A DNA stretch of 64,000 bases, taken from contig NZ_JAGMUO010000097.1 in the NCBI RefSeq assembly GCF_019049325.1, forward strand, positions 496,001 to 560,000, given 5' to 3'. This document shows, piece by piece, positions 1 to 8,276 of the stretch (its first letter is position 1; every line of letters starts with the position of its first letter). A model generated the notes under the pieces. It saw only the letters and a list, made by a program, of their open reading frames with translations, was not told where the DNA came from and searched no databases. The DNA comes from Streptomyces sp. AC512_CC834 (GTDB lineage Bacteria > Actinomycetota > Actinomycetes > Streptomycetales > Streptomycetaceae). Position numbers and translations under genes: made by a program.

Positions 1-850
1 CCGGGCACTCGGCGTGGTGCAGTACGCCGTGCGCCACCGAGCCGATCCGGGCGCCGACGGCGGTACGGCGGGCGCGGCGGCCGACGACCGTCAACTGCGC
101 GCCGCCGGCCGCCGAGAGCAGCACCTGGCCGGCACTGCCCATCTCCACGTGCTCGACCACCGGCACGTCGGGGAAGCGCTCGCGCCACGGCCCGAGGGCC
201 TCGCCGAGCGCCTTCCGCTCGTACTGCTCCAGGCCTCCGGCCTCGTCGGCGAGCGCCATCGAGCCGGGGCTGTAGGTGAACACCGTCGGCAGGGTCCAGG
301 CCCGCACGGCCCGCACGGTGGCGCCGCGCGCGGCGGCCGACTCGAAGGCGAACCCGATGACGTCGGCGCTGTCCTCCGGCTCGCCCTGCTGGCCCACGAC
401 CACCTCGCGGCCCGCGGCCTCGGTGGCGGCCTCGTCGCCGGCCCGCACGAGGACGACCGGCCGGGTCGCCTCGGCGATCACCTGCCGGCCGACCGAGCCG
501 AGCAGGAAGCCGACGACCGCCCCGTGCCCGCGCGAGCCGAGCACCAGCGTCTCGGCGTCGGCCGCGGCGGCGAGCAGTGCCGCGACGTCGTCGCCCTCGC
601 GGATCTCGGTGGACACCGTGAGGTCCGGGTGCCGTCCGGTGACGGTCCCGACCGACTCGGCGACGGACTGCCGCACCCACCGCTCCTGGGTGTCCCGGTC
701 CACCGTGCCGGCCACCCCCTGCCCCTGGAACCGCCACGCGTGCACGACGTGCAGCGGGCTTCCGCGGCGGACCGCCTCCCTGGCGGCCCAGGCCAGTGCG
801 GCCAGACTCTCCTCGGAACCGTCCACCCCTGCCGTGATCGGGCGCGTCAT
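1..850 (-). CDS. Universal stress protein, two UspA domains (C-terminal end off the window)
   Basis: The minus-strand reading frame stays open to the first base, giving 283 residues; only the last few residues of the second domain appear to be missing. The protein begins MTRPITAGVDGSEES, a typical UspA first strand. Domain 1 (about residues 1-145) carries the ATP-binding pattern G-x2-G-x9-G-S as GSRGHGAVVGFLLGS. Domain 2 has a weaker copy (GRRARRTAVGARIGS). The start at 850 is preceded by AGGGAGGG at good spacing; an in-frame ATG at 886 is also possible. UspA proteins are cytoplasmic stress proteins that bind ATP or other ligands; the specific role here is unknown. A second two-domain UspA lies at 48757-49659. 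Confidence 0.9.
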   Translation of the reverse strand, partial: MTRPITAGVDGSEESLAALAWAAREAVRRGSPLHVVHAWRFQGQGVAGTVDRDTQERWVRQSVAESVGTVTGRHPDLTVSTEIREGDDVAALLAAAADAETLVLGSRGHGAVVGFLLGSVGRQVIAEATRPVVLVRAGDEAATEAAGREVVVGQQGEPEDSADVIGFAFESAAARGATVRAVRAWTLPTVFTYSPGSMALADEAGGLEQYERKALGEALGPWRERFPDVPVVEHVEMGSAGQVLLSAAGGAQLTVVGRRARRTAVGARIGSVAHGVLHHAECP

Positions 851-1106
851 GCGGGTCCCTCCCTGTGTCGCACTCACGTCGTTCATGGGCCCAGTCTTCC
901 CCAAGCCGCCCCGTGACCTCGCAGGGGGCGCGGGGAGCGGGGACGGGAAGCGGAGAGCGGGGAGGGGAGCGGCAGGGAGGCGCGCGGGGGCCGGTGCCTC
1001 CGCGCCGCCCGAGCAAGCTGCGGCGATCGAACATACGATGGGCTGCAGGCCGGTGCGGTGACGGGGACGCCGTGCCGTGAATCCGGCCGCTCGACGTGGG
1101 GGACGC

Positions 1107-2783
1107 ATGGCACAGGCCGACGCGGAGACACGGACCGTCATCATGACCGTGGACGACGATCCGGGGGTCTCCCGCGCCGTCGCCCGCGATCTGCGGCGGC
1201 GCTACGGCGCCACGTACCGGATCGTGCGCGCGGAGTCCGGCGAGTCGGCGCTCGAGGCGCTGCGTGAGCTGAAGCTGCGCGGTGACCTGGTGGCCGTGCT
1301 CCTGGCCGACTTCCGGATGCCGCAGATGAACGGCATCGAGTTCCTCGAACAGGCCCTGGACGTGTATCCGGGCGCCCGGCGAGTGCTGCTGACGGCGTAC
1401 GCGGACACCCACGCGGCGATCGACGCGATCAACGTCGTCGACCTGGACCACTACCTGCTCAAGCCCTGGGACCCGCCCGAGGAGAAGCTGTACCCGGTCC
1501 TGGACGACCTGCTCCAGGCCTGGCGCGCCGGTGATCACCGGCCGGTGCCCAGCACCAAGGTCGTCGGGCACCGCTGGTCGGCACGATCCTCGGAGGTCCG
1601 GGAGTTCCTGGCCCGCAACCAGGTGCCGTACCGCTGGTACTCCTGTGACGACCCGGAGGGGCGGCGGCTGCTGTCGGCGGCCGGCCAGGACGGTCAGCGG
1701 CTGCCGGTGGTGATCACGCCGGACGGGACCCCGCTGGTGGAGCCGGAGGCGCCCGACCTGGCCGCGCGGGTCGGTCTGGCGACCACGCCGACGGCCGACT
1801 TCTACGACCTGGTGGTGATCGGCGGCGGCCCGGCCGGGCTCGGCGCGGCCGTGTACGGGGCCTCGGAGGGGCTGCGGACGGTGCTGGTGGAGCGGTCGGC
1901 GACCGGCGGGCAGGCCGGGCAGAGCTCCCGCATCGAGAACTACCTCGGCTTCCCCGACGGCGTGTCCGGCGGCCAGCTCACCGAGCGGGCCCGGCGGCAG
2001 GCCGCGAAGTTCGGCGCCGAGATCCTCACCGCGCGCGAGGTGACCGGTCTTGAGGCGGGCGGCGCGGCGCGGATCGTCCGGTTCTCGGACGGCTCGGCGA
2101 TCGCCGCGCACAGCGTGATCCTGGCGACCGGCGTCTCCTACCGGCAACTGCCCGCGCCGGGCACGGACGACCTGACCGGCTGCGGGGTGTTCTACGGCTC
2201 GGCGCTGACCGAGGCGGCCTCCTGCCAGGGCCACGACGTGTACATCGTCGGCGGCGCCAACTCCGCCGGGCAGGCGGCGATGTACCTGGCCCGGGGCGCC
2301 AAGTCGGTGACACTGCTGGTGCGCGGCGCGTCGCTGGCGGCGTCGATGTCGTACTACCTGATCCAGCAGATCGAGGAGACGCCCAACATCCGCGTGCGCT
2401 GCGGCACGGTCGTCGAGAGCGCGCACGGCGACGGCCACCTGGAGCGGCTGACCCTGCGCGACGCGGCGGACGGCGGCACGGAACTCGTCGACGCGCAGTG
2501 GCTGTTCGTGTTCATCGGGGCGGCCCCGCGGACCGACTGGCTGGACGGCACGGTGCTGCGGGACGAGCGCGGGTTCATCCTCGCCGGGCCCGACCTGACG
2601 CCGGACGGGCGGCCACCGGCCGACTGGGAGCTGGACCGGCCGCCGTACCACCTGGAGACCAGCGTCCCTGGCGTGTTCGTGGCGGGCGACGCCCGCGCGG
2701 AGTCCGCCAAGCGGGTCGCGTCCGCCGTCGGAGAGGGAGCCATGGCCGTGATGCTCGTCCACCGTTATCTGGAGCAGTCGTGA
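1107..2783 (+). CDS. Fused response regulator / glutaredoxin-like / thioredoxin-reductase-like flavoprotein
   Basis: A 558-residue fusion. The REC domain (about 10-130) has the acidic pair D16/D17, phospho-acceptor D68 in LLADFRMP, T96 and K119 in LLKPW, so it should accept phosphate. A glutaredoxin-like segment (about 150-225) has no CPxC motif. The C-terminal two-thirds (from about 232) is a class II pyridine nucleotide oxidoreductase: FAD loop VVIGGGPAGLGAA, NAD(P)H loop IVGGANSAGQAA. The CxxC redox pair of true thioredoxin reductase is absent. Start ATG 1107 follows GGGGGAC; GTG 1077 is the alternative. Its stop overlaps the next start (GTGA), so it is probably translationally coupled to the histidine kinase, its likely phosphodonor. 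Electron acceptor unknown. Confidence 0.9.
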   Translation: MAQADAETRTVIMTVDDDPGVSRAVARDLRRRYGATYRIVRAESGESALEALRELKLRGDLVAVLLADFRMPQMNGIEFLEQALDVYPGARRVLLTAYADTHAAIDAINVVDLDHYLLKPWDPPEEKLYPVLDDLLQAWRAGDHRPVPSTKVVGHRWSARSSEVREFLARNQVPYRWYSCDDPEGRRLLSAAGQDGQRLPVVITPDGTPLVEPEAPDLAARVGLATTPTADFYDLVVIGGGPAGLGAAVYGASEGLRTVLVERSATGGQAGQSSRIENYLGFPDGVSGGQLTERARRQAAKFGAEILTAREVTGLEAGGAARIVRFSDGSAIAAHSVILATGVSYRQLPAPGTDDLTGCGVFYGSALTEAASCQGHDVYIVGGANSAGQAAMYLARGAKSVTLLVRGASLAASMSYYLIQQIEETPNIRVRCGTVVESAHGDGHLERLTLRDAADGGTELVDAQWLFVFIGAAPRTDWLDGTVLRDERGFILAGPDLTPDGRPPADWELDRPPYHLETSVPGVFVAGDARAESAKRVASAVGEGAMAVMLVHRYLEQS

Positions 2784-4237
2784 GCGGGCGGCCGATGCCC
2801 TGCAGCCCCGAGGAGATCGGGGAGCTGTTCCTGTTCGAGAAGCTGACGCCCGAGCAGCTCGGCCGGCTGTGCGCCGAGGGCCGCGTGGAGCTGTTCGAGC
2901 CCGGGCCGGTGTACACCGAGGGCGAGGACGCCACGTGCTTCTACGTGATGCTGGAGGGGTCGGTCGTGCTGACCCGCCGGGTCGGCGGGGACGACGTGGA
3001 GACCAACCGCACCCAGCAGCCCGGGGTGTACGCGGGCGCGATGCAGGCGTACGTCGGTGACCGGGTGCCGCAGGTCTACAACAACTCCATGCGGGTCACC
3101 GGGCCGACGCGGTTCTTCGTGCTCCCGGCCGACACCTTCGCGGCCGTCATGCGGGAGTGGTTCCCGATGGCGGTGCATCTGCTGGAGGGGCTCTTCTTCG
3201 GGTCCAAGAACACCCAGCGCGCCATCGGTCAGCGCGAACGGCTGCTGGCGCTGGGCTCGCTGTCCGCCGGTCTCACGCACGAGCTGAACAACCCGGCGGC
3301 GGCCGCGGTACGGGCCACCTCGACGCTGCGGGAGCGGGTGGCGAAGATGCGGCACAAGCTCGCCGTGATCGCCGAGGGCCCGTTCTCCCGCGACGCGCTC
3401 GCGGGACTCATCGAGATACAGGAGCGCACGGCGGAGCGGGTCGCCAAGGCGCCCTCGCTCAGCCCGCTGGAGGCCGCCGACCGGGAGGACGCCCTCGGCG
3501 ACTGGCTGGAGGACCACGGCATCGAGCACGGCTGGCAGCTCGCGCCGACCTTCGTGCAGGCCGGTCTGGACACGGAGTGGCTGGAGCAGGTCGCGGCGGC
3601 CGTCGACGAGGAGATCCTGCCGGGAGCGGTGGGCTGGCTCAACTACACGGTCGAGACAGAGCTGCTGATGAACGAGATCGCGGACTCCACCGCCCGCATC
3701 TCGCACCTCGTGGACGCGGCCAAGCAGTACGCGCAGCTCGACCGGGCGCCCTACCGGACGGTCGACGTCCACGAACTCCTCGACAGCACCCTGCTGATGC
3801 TCTCCGGGAAGATCGGCCCGCGGATCGAGGTCGTCAAGGAGTACGACCGTACGGTTCCTCAGATCCCGGCGTATCCGGCGGAACTGAACCAGGTGTGGAC
3901 CAACCTGATCGACAACGCGGTCGCCGCGGTGAACGGCGCGGGCGGCGAGGGCACGCTGAGTGTGCGGACCGCGCTCCATCACGACCGGCTGCTGGTGGAG
4001 TTCCGGGACACCGGCACCGGGATCGCCCCGGAGATCCGGGAGCGCATCTTCGACCCGTTCTTCACCACCAAGCCGGTGGGCGAGGGCACCGGGCTCGGCC
4101 TGGACATCTCCTGGCGGATCGTGGTCAACAAGCACCACGGCACGCTCCAGGTCGAGTCCGTGCCGGGCGACACCCGTTTCCAGGTGCTCCTGCCGCTCAC
4201 CTCCACGGAAACCGATCCGACCGAGGAGCCGGTATGA
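2780..4237 (+). CDS. Sensor histidine kinase with N-terminal cyclic-nucleotide-binding-like domain
   Basis: A 485-residue soluble protein with no membrane segment. Residues about 10-130 form a CRP/cNMP-binding-like beta roll (GEDATCFYVMLEGSVVLTRR). A long helical region follows with the HisKA motif LSAGLTHELNNP (phospho-acceptor H167). The C-terminal HATPase has the N box (NLIDNAVAAV), G1 box (DTGTGIAP), F box (FDPFFTTKP) and G2 box (GTGLGL). Start GTG 2780 overlaps the previous stop and has GGAG 9 bases upstream; ATG 2795 is possible. It overlaps the next gene by ATGA. The context makes it the partner of the upstream REC fusion: a cytoplasmic signal would be sensed by the N-terminal domain and passed to D68 of the flavoprotein. 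The ligand cannot be read from sequence. Confidence 0.9.
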   Translation: MSGRPMPCSPEEIGELFLFEKLTPEQLGRLCAEGRVELFEPGPVYTEGEDATCFYVMLEGSVVLTRRVGGDDVETNRTQQPGVYAGAMQAYVGDRVPQVYNNSMRVTGPTRFFVLPADTFAAVMREWFPMAVHLLEGLFFGSKNTQRAIGQRERLLALGSLSAGLTHELNNPAAAAVRATSTLRERVAKMRHKLAVIAEGPFSRDALAGLIEIQERTAERVAKAPSLSPLEAADREDALGDWLEDHGIEHGWQLAPTFVQAGLDTEWLEQVAAAVDEEILPGAVGWLNYTVETELLMNEIADSTARISHLVDAAKQYAQLDRAPYRTVDVHELLDSTLLMLSGKIGPRIEVVKEYDRTVPQIPAYPAELNQVWTNLIDNAVAAVNGAGGEGTLSVRTALHHDRLLVEFRDTGTGIAPEIRERIFDPFFTTKPVGEGTGLGLDISWRIVVNKHHGTLQVESVPGDTRFQVLLPLTSTETDPTEEPV

Positions 4238-4587
4238 CCAGCGACACCGGAATCGACCCCACCGTCCCGCCGAGCGGCACCGGCTGCGCCGAGTGCGACG
4301 CGGCCGGAGGCTGGTGGTTCCATCTGCGGCGCTGTGCGAGCTGCGGCCACGTCGGCTGCTGCGACAGCTCACCCGGGCAGCACGCGACCGGCCACTACCG
4401 GTCCACCGGCCACCCGGTGGTGCAGAGCTTCGAACCGGACGAGGACTGGTACTGGGACTACGCGACCAACGAGGTCCGGGAGTCCGGCCCGCGGCTCGCC
4501 GCGCCGGGCAGCCACCCCGCCGACCAGCCCACACCCGGACCCGCCGGCCGGGTCCCGGCGGACTGGGCCGCGACGCTGCGACGCTGA
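4234..4587 (+). CDS. UBP-type (ubiquitin-hydrolase-like) zinc finger protein
   Basis: A 117-residue protein consisting mainly of a ZnF-UBP module: CAEC, CASCGHVGCC, then histidines in QHATGHYRSTGH, the usual Cys/His zinc ligands, followed by an acidic aromatic tail (EPDEDWYWDY). Eukaryotic ZnF-UBP domains bind the ubiquitin C-terminus; Streptomyces has no classical ubiquitin, so the ligand is unknown and the name describes only the fold. Its ATG overlaps the kinase stop (ATGA), so it is the third gene of the REC-flavoprotein / kinase operon and probably acts with them. Confidence 0.88.
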   Translation: MTSDTGIDPTVPPSGTGCAECDAAGGWWFHLRRCASCGHVGCCDSSPGQHATGHYRSTGHPVVQSFEPDEDWYWDYATNEVRESGPRLAAPGSHPADQPTPGPAGRVPADWAATLRR

Positions 4588-5195
4588 GCCCATGCGGTCC
4601 CCTCCGGCGACCGCTGACGACTCCCGGGATGATCCACACACGCCGGGGAGTGTCCCGGCGGGGCGAGCACGCCCGGCGAGGGCGAGCGCACCAAGGCCGG
4701 TCTGCGCGGGCCGCGAAGCGAACGTCCAGACCGCTGCATCACGCCGTCCCCATCCGGCACGCACCAGCGAGCGTCCCCGGCGAGGCGAGCGCGCCAAGGC
4801 CGGTGTGAGCGGGCCGCGAGGCGGTCGTGCAGGCCGTTGAATCATGCCGTCCCCATCCGGCACGCACCGGCGAGTGCCCCCGGCCAGGGCAAACGCGCCC
4901 GGCGAGGACAAGCACGCCAAGGCCGGCCTGAGCGGACCGCGAAGCGAACGTCCAGACCGCTGCATCACGCCGTCCCCATCCGGCACGCACCAGCGAGTGC
5001 CCCCGGCCAGGGCGAGCGCGCCAAGGCCGGTCTGGGCGGGCCGTGAGGCGGTCGTGCAGGCCGTTGGATCACGCTGTCCGCGTTCGGCGCGCGTCGCGGA
5101 GTGTGTCCCGGGCGATGCGATGTCGCCGGGCGCCGAGGCGGCCCGCACCACTGTGGAGGGACCGGTTGTCGGACCCGCGTGCCAGGATGGGGAGC
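4588..5195. other. 608-bp intergenic region dominated by tandem repeats
   Basis: No protein-coding gene is supported here. Several overlapping frames are open on both strands, but only because the sequence is GC-rich and repeated. The segment follows the UBP zinc-finger stop and leads into the LuxR gene. It is filled by four imperfect repeat copies, annotated separately. Confidence 0.7.
4691..5115. repeat. Alternating A-B-A-B tandem repeat, about 103-123 bp per copy
   Basis: Four copies begin with CCAAGGCCGG at 4691, 4794, 4917 and 5021 (spacings 103, 123 and 104). Copies 1 and 3 share one middle segment (GCGAACGTCCAGACCGCTGC); copies 2 and 4 share another (GCGGTCGTGCAGGCCGTTG). All but the last carry CGCCGTCCCCATCCGGCAC or a one-base variant, and copy 4 decays after it. 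The real unit is therefore an A-B pair of about 226 bp present twice. Confidence 0.85.
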
Positions 5196-5198
5196 GTG
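5183..5198 (+). promoter_or_regulatory. Leaderless -10 element and start for the LuxR gene
   Basis: CAGGAT (5183-5188), seven bases, then GTG 5196. This -10 to start distance is typical of Streptomyces leaderless mRNAs. No convincing -35 is visible. Confidence 0.45.
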
Positions 5199-8153
5199 CC
5201 GCAGACCTCACTCACCAGCCCGCTCGTCGGCCGCGAGGACGAACTCGCGCGTCTCACCGGCGTACTGGAACGCGCCCGCGCCGGCGAGGCCCGCGCCGTC
5301 CTCGTCGCCGGGGACGCCGGGGTCGGCAAGACCCGGACCCTGGACGAGGTCGCGGGCCGGGCCGTCGCGGCCGGGACGACCGTGCTCACCGGGCACTGTG
5401 TGGACCTGGGCGACGTCGGCCTGCCGTATCTGCCGTTCACCGAGATCCTGGGCGTGCTGGCCGCCGACGAACGGTTCGCCGCCGTGCTGGCCGCGCATCC
5501 GGTGGCCGACCGGCTGCTCGGCGGCGGTCCGGACGACGGGACCGCCGCCACCCGCTCGCGGCTGCGGCTCTTCGAGGGCGTGGCCGCCCTGCTCACCGAC
5601 CTGGCGGACGTCGCGCCGCTGCTGCTGGTCCTGGAGGACCTGCACTGGGCCGACCAGTCCTCCCGGGACCTGCTGCGGTTCCTGCTCAGCCGGGGAGTGC
5701 TGCAGCGCCCTGCGGGCGGGGCGCCCGGCCACCGGCTCGCGCTGTTCGCCTCGTACCGGGCGGACGACCTGCACCGCCGCCATCCGCTGCGTCCGCTGCT
5801 GGCCGAGCTGGTGCGCCTGCCGGGCGTGGAGCGGCTGGAGCTGCGGCCGCTGCCGGACGCCGACGTGGCCCAACTGGTGCGCTCGCTGCGTCAGCGCCCG
5901 CTGCCGGACACCACCGTGCACCGGATCGTCGAACGCGCCGAGGGCAACGCCTTCTACGCCGAGGAGCTGGTGGCGGCCACGGCCGCGCCCACCGGCGGCG
6001 TCCCCAGCGGGCTGGCCGACGTCCTGCTCATCCGGTTCGAGCAGCTTTCCGGGACCGCCCAGCAGGTGCTGCGCACCGCCGCCGTCGCCGGCCGCCGGGT
6101 GGGGCACGACCTGCTGCGGGAGGCCGTCGGGCTGCCCGAGGAGGAGCTGGAGACGGCGCTGCGCGAGGCGGTGGAGCGGCAGTTGCTGGTCTCCGGCGAC
6201 GGGGGCGCCTATTCCTTCCGGCACGCCCTCGCGCGGGAGGCGGTCTACGCGGACCTGCTCCCCGGTGAACGGGCCCGGCTGCACGGCGCGTTCGCCCGGC
6301 TGCTCGCCGGGCCCGGCCGCCGGTCCGACAGCGCGGCCGAGCGCGCCCACCACTACCGCGAGAGCCACGACCTGCCCGAGGCGCTCGCCGCCTCCCTGGA
6401 GGCCGCCGACCACGCCCAGCACGTCGGCGCCCCCGCCGAGGAGCTGCGGCACGTCGAGGCGGCCCTGGACCTGTGGTCGGCGGTCGACTCCGCCGCGCGC
6501 CCCGCCGGACCCGACGCGGTGACGCTCACGCTGCGCGCCTCGGCGGCCGCCGCGCACGCCGGGGAGCTGCACCGCGCGGTCTCCCTCACCCGGTCCGCGC
6601 TGGCCGGCCTCGGCCAGGACGCGGACCTGGAACTCGCCGCCCGCGTCCGCTACACCCTCGCCGGGAACCTGCTGAGCGTCGACAACGAGTCGGCGGCGTA
6701 CGCCCACAGCACCGAGGCGCTGGGCCTGATTCCCGCGGAGCCGCCGTCGTCGACGTGGGTCTGGGCGGCGGCCACGCATGTGTCCGCGGCCCGTCAGGTC
6801 GGGGAGAACGAGACGGCGCTGCGGGTGGCCCGCCGGGCCCTGCGGGTCGCGGAGGACCTGGGGGTCACCGACGCGCGCGCCGATCTGCTGATCTCCCTGA
6901 CGGGTCTGGAGGGCGGCAACCGGTGCACCCCGGCGGGCCGCAAGCGGCTGCTGGAGGCACGCGGACTGGCACGCCGGGCGGGCAACGCGCCGGTGGAGCT
7001 GCGCGCGCTGTTCAACCTCGCCATCGGCAGCGTCGAATCCGGTGACCTGGAGGGCTGCCTGCCCTGGGCGTCGGAGGGCCTTGACCGGGCCCGCCGCGCC
7101 GGGCTGCTGTCGTCGCCGTACCCGCGCGAGATGCGGTATCTGCGGCTGCTCGTGCAGTACACGCTGGGCCACTGGGACGAGGTGCTGCGCGAGTCCGCCG
7201 AGCAGCCCGGGCAGGGCCCGGCCGTGAGTGGTCACGCCCTCGGGCCGGGGCTGTACGTGGCACTGGCGCGCGGCGACTTCGGTGCGGCCGAGCGGGCCCG
7301 GGCCCTGCTGGAGGGGCCGTTCGACTGGATGGCGCGGATGGTCGGGGCTCTCGTGCTGACCGACGCGGCGGCGCTGCGCGGGGACGCCGAGGACGCCGTG
7401 CGGTGGATGCGGTCCAGCGTGGAGGCGCTCACCGAGGCGGGCACGCGGCCCACCGTGACCGTGCGGCTCGCCACCCTCGCGCTGACCGCGGTCGCCGACA
7501 CCGTGGTCGAGCTGCGCAGGGCCGGGGACGGGGCGGGGGTGGCCCGCTGGACGGACACGGCGGCCGAACTGCTGGCCGACGCCCGCTGGTCCGCCGAGCA
7601 CGGCTACGACGACATGCCCCAGGGCCCGGAGGGTCAGGCGTGGCTGGCGCGTGCGGAGGCCGAGTGGTCCCGGATCTCCGCCGCCGCACCGGACCCGGCG
7701 TCCTGGGAGAAGGCGGTGGCCGCCTTCGCGTACGGCGACGCCTACGAACGCCTGCGCTGCCGACTGCGGCTGGCCGAGGCCCTGCTGGCGGCCGACCGCC
7801 GTGACGAGGCGGCCGCCGAGGCCGCCGTCGTACGCCGGGAGGCCGACCGGCTGGGCGCCACGGTGCTGCGTGAGCGGCTCGACGACCTGGCCCGCCGCGG
7901 CCGGCTCACGGACCCGGCGCCGGGCGGGGGCGGCGCCGCGGTGCTGACCGCCCGCGAGCAGGACGTACTGCGGCTGCTCGCCCTGGGCCGCAGCAACCGC
8001 CAGATCGGCGAGGAACTGTTCATCAGCGCCAAGACGGCGAGCGTCCACGTCTCCAACATCCTCGCCAAGGTGAACGCGGCGAGCCGCACCGAGGCGGTCG
8101 CCATCGCCTACCGGCAGGGTCTGATCGCTCCGGAGCCGACGTCGCCGCGCTGA
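5196..8153 (+). CDS. LAL-type LuxR-family transcriptional regulator with AAA ATPase domain
   Basis: About 985 residues. The N-terminus has SPLVGRE and a Walker A loop (AGDAGVGKT), then Walker B-like LLLVLEDLHWAD, followed by a long TPR-like helical middle. The C-terminus is a LuxR helix-turn-helix (LTAREQDVLRLLALGRSNRQ, ending at about the last 10 residues). This is the large ATP-binding LuxR (MalT-like) architecture; these proteins activate target promoters when an inducer and ATP bind. The inducer and targets are not evident, and the downstream TerD-CAP gene is only a possible target. GTG 5196 fits a leaderless transcript; ATG 5187 and TTG 5166 (behind GGAGGG) are alternatives. Confidence 0.92.
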   Translation: MPQTSLTSPLVGREDELARLTGVLERARAGEARAVLVAGDAGVGKTRTLDEVAGRAVAAGTTVLTGHCVDLGDVGLPYLPFTEILGVLAADERFAAVLAAHPVADRLLGGGPDDGTAATRSRLRLFEGVAALLTDLADVAPLLLVLEDLHWADQSSRDLLRFLLSRGVLQRPAGGAPGHRLALFASYRADDLHRRHPLRPLLAELVRLPGVERLELRPLPDADVAQLVRSLRQRPLPDTTVHRIVERAEGNAFYAEELVAATAAPTGGVPSGLADVLLIRFEQLSGTAQQVLRTAAVAGRRVGHDLLREAVGLPEEELETALREAVERQLLVSGDGGAYSFRHALAREAVYADLLPGERARLHGAFARLLAGPGRRSDSAAERAHHYRESHDLPEALAASLEAADHAQHVGAPAEELRHVEAALDLWSAVDSAARPAGPDAVTLTLRASAAAAHAGELHRAVSLTRSALAGLGQDADLELAARVRYTLAGNLLSVDNESAAYAHSTEALGLIPAEPPSSTWVWAAATHVSAARQVGENETALRVARRALRVAEDLGVTDARADLLISLTGLEGGNRCTPAGRKRLLEARGLARRAGNAPVELRALFNLAIGSVESGDLEGCLPWASEGLDRARRAGLLSSPYPREMRYLRLLVQYTLGHWDEVLRESAEQPGQGPAVSGHALGPGLYVALARGDFGAAERARALLEGPFDWMARMVGALVLTDAAALRGDAEDAVRWMRSSVEALTEAGTRPTVTVRLATLALTAVADTVVELRRAGDGAGVARWTDTAAELLADARWSAEHGYDDMPQGPEGQAWLARAEAEWSRISAAAPDPASWEKAVAAFAYGDAYERLRCRLRLAEALLAADRRDEAAAEAAVVRREADRLGATVLRERLDDLARRGRLTDPAPGGGGAAVLTAREQDVLRLLALGRSNRQIGEELFISAKTASVHVSNILAKVNAASRTEAVAIAYRQGLIAPEPTSPR

Positions 8154-8276
8154 CGCGGGCCCCGGGAACCCCCGCCGCCCGACGGACGTTGACCCGGCAC
8201 CGGCATCCCGCATCCCGCATCCCCTCACCCCCCACCCGGCGCGCGAACCAGGACGACAAGGACACAGGGCGGCACG

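Noticed and set aside
2765..4639. 624-codon open frame on the minus strand
   Set aside because: Antisense shadow of the histidine kinase and UBP gene; no recognisable motif.
4691..5115. Repeat-encoded proteins in several frames
   Set aside because: Open frames exist on both strands because of composition and repetition; no ribosome sites or conserved domains.
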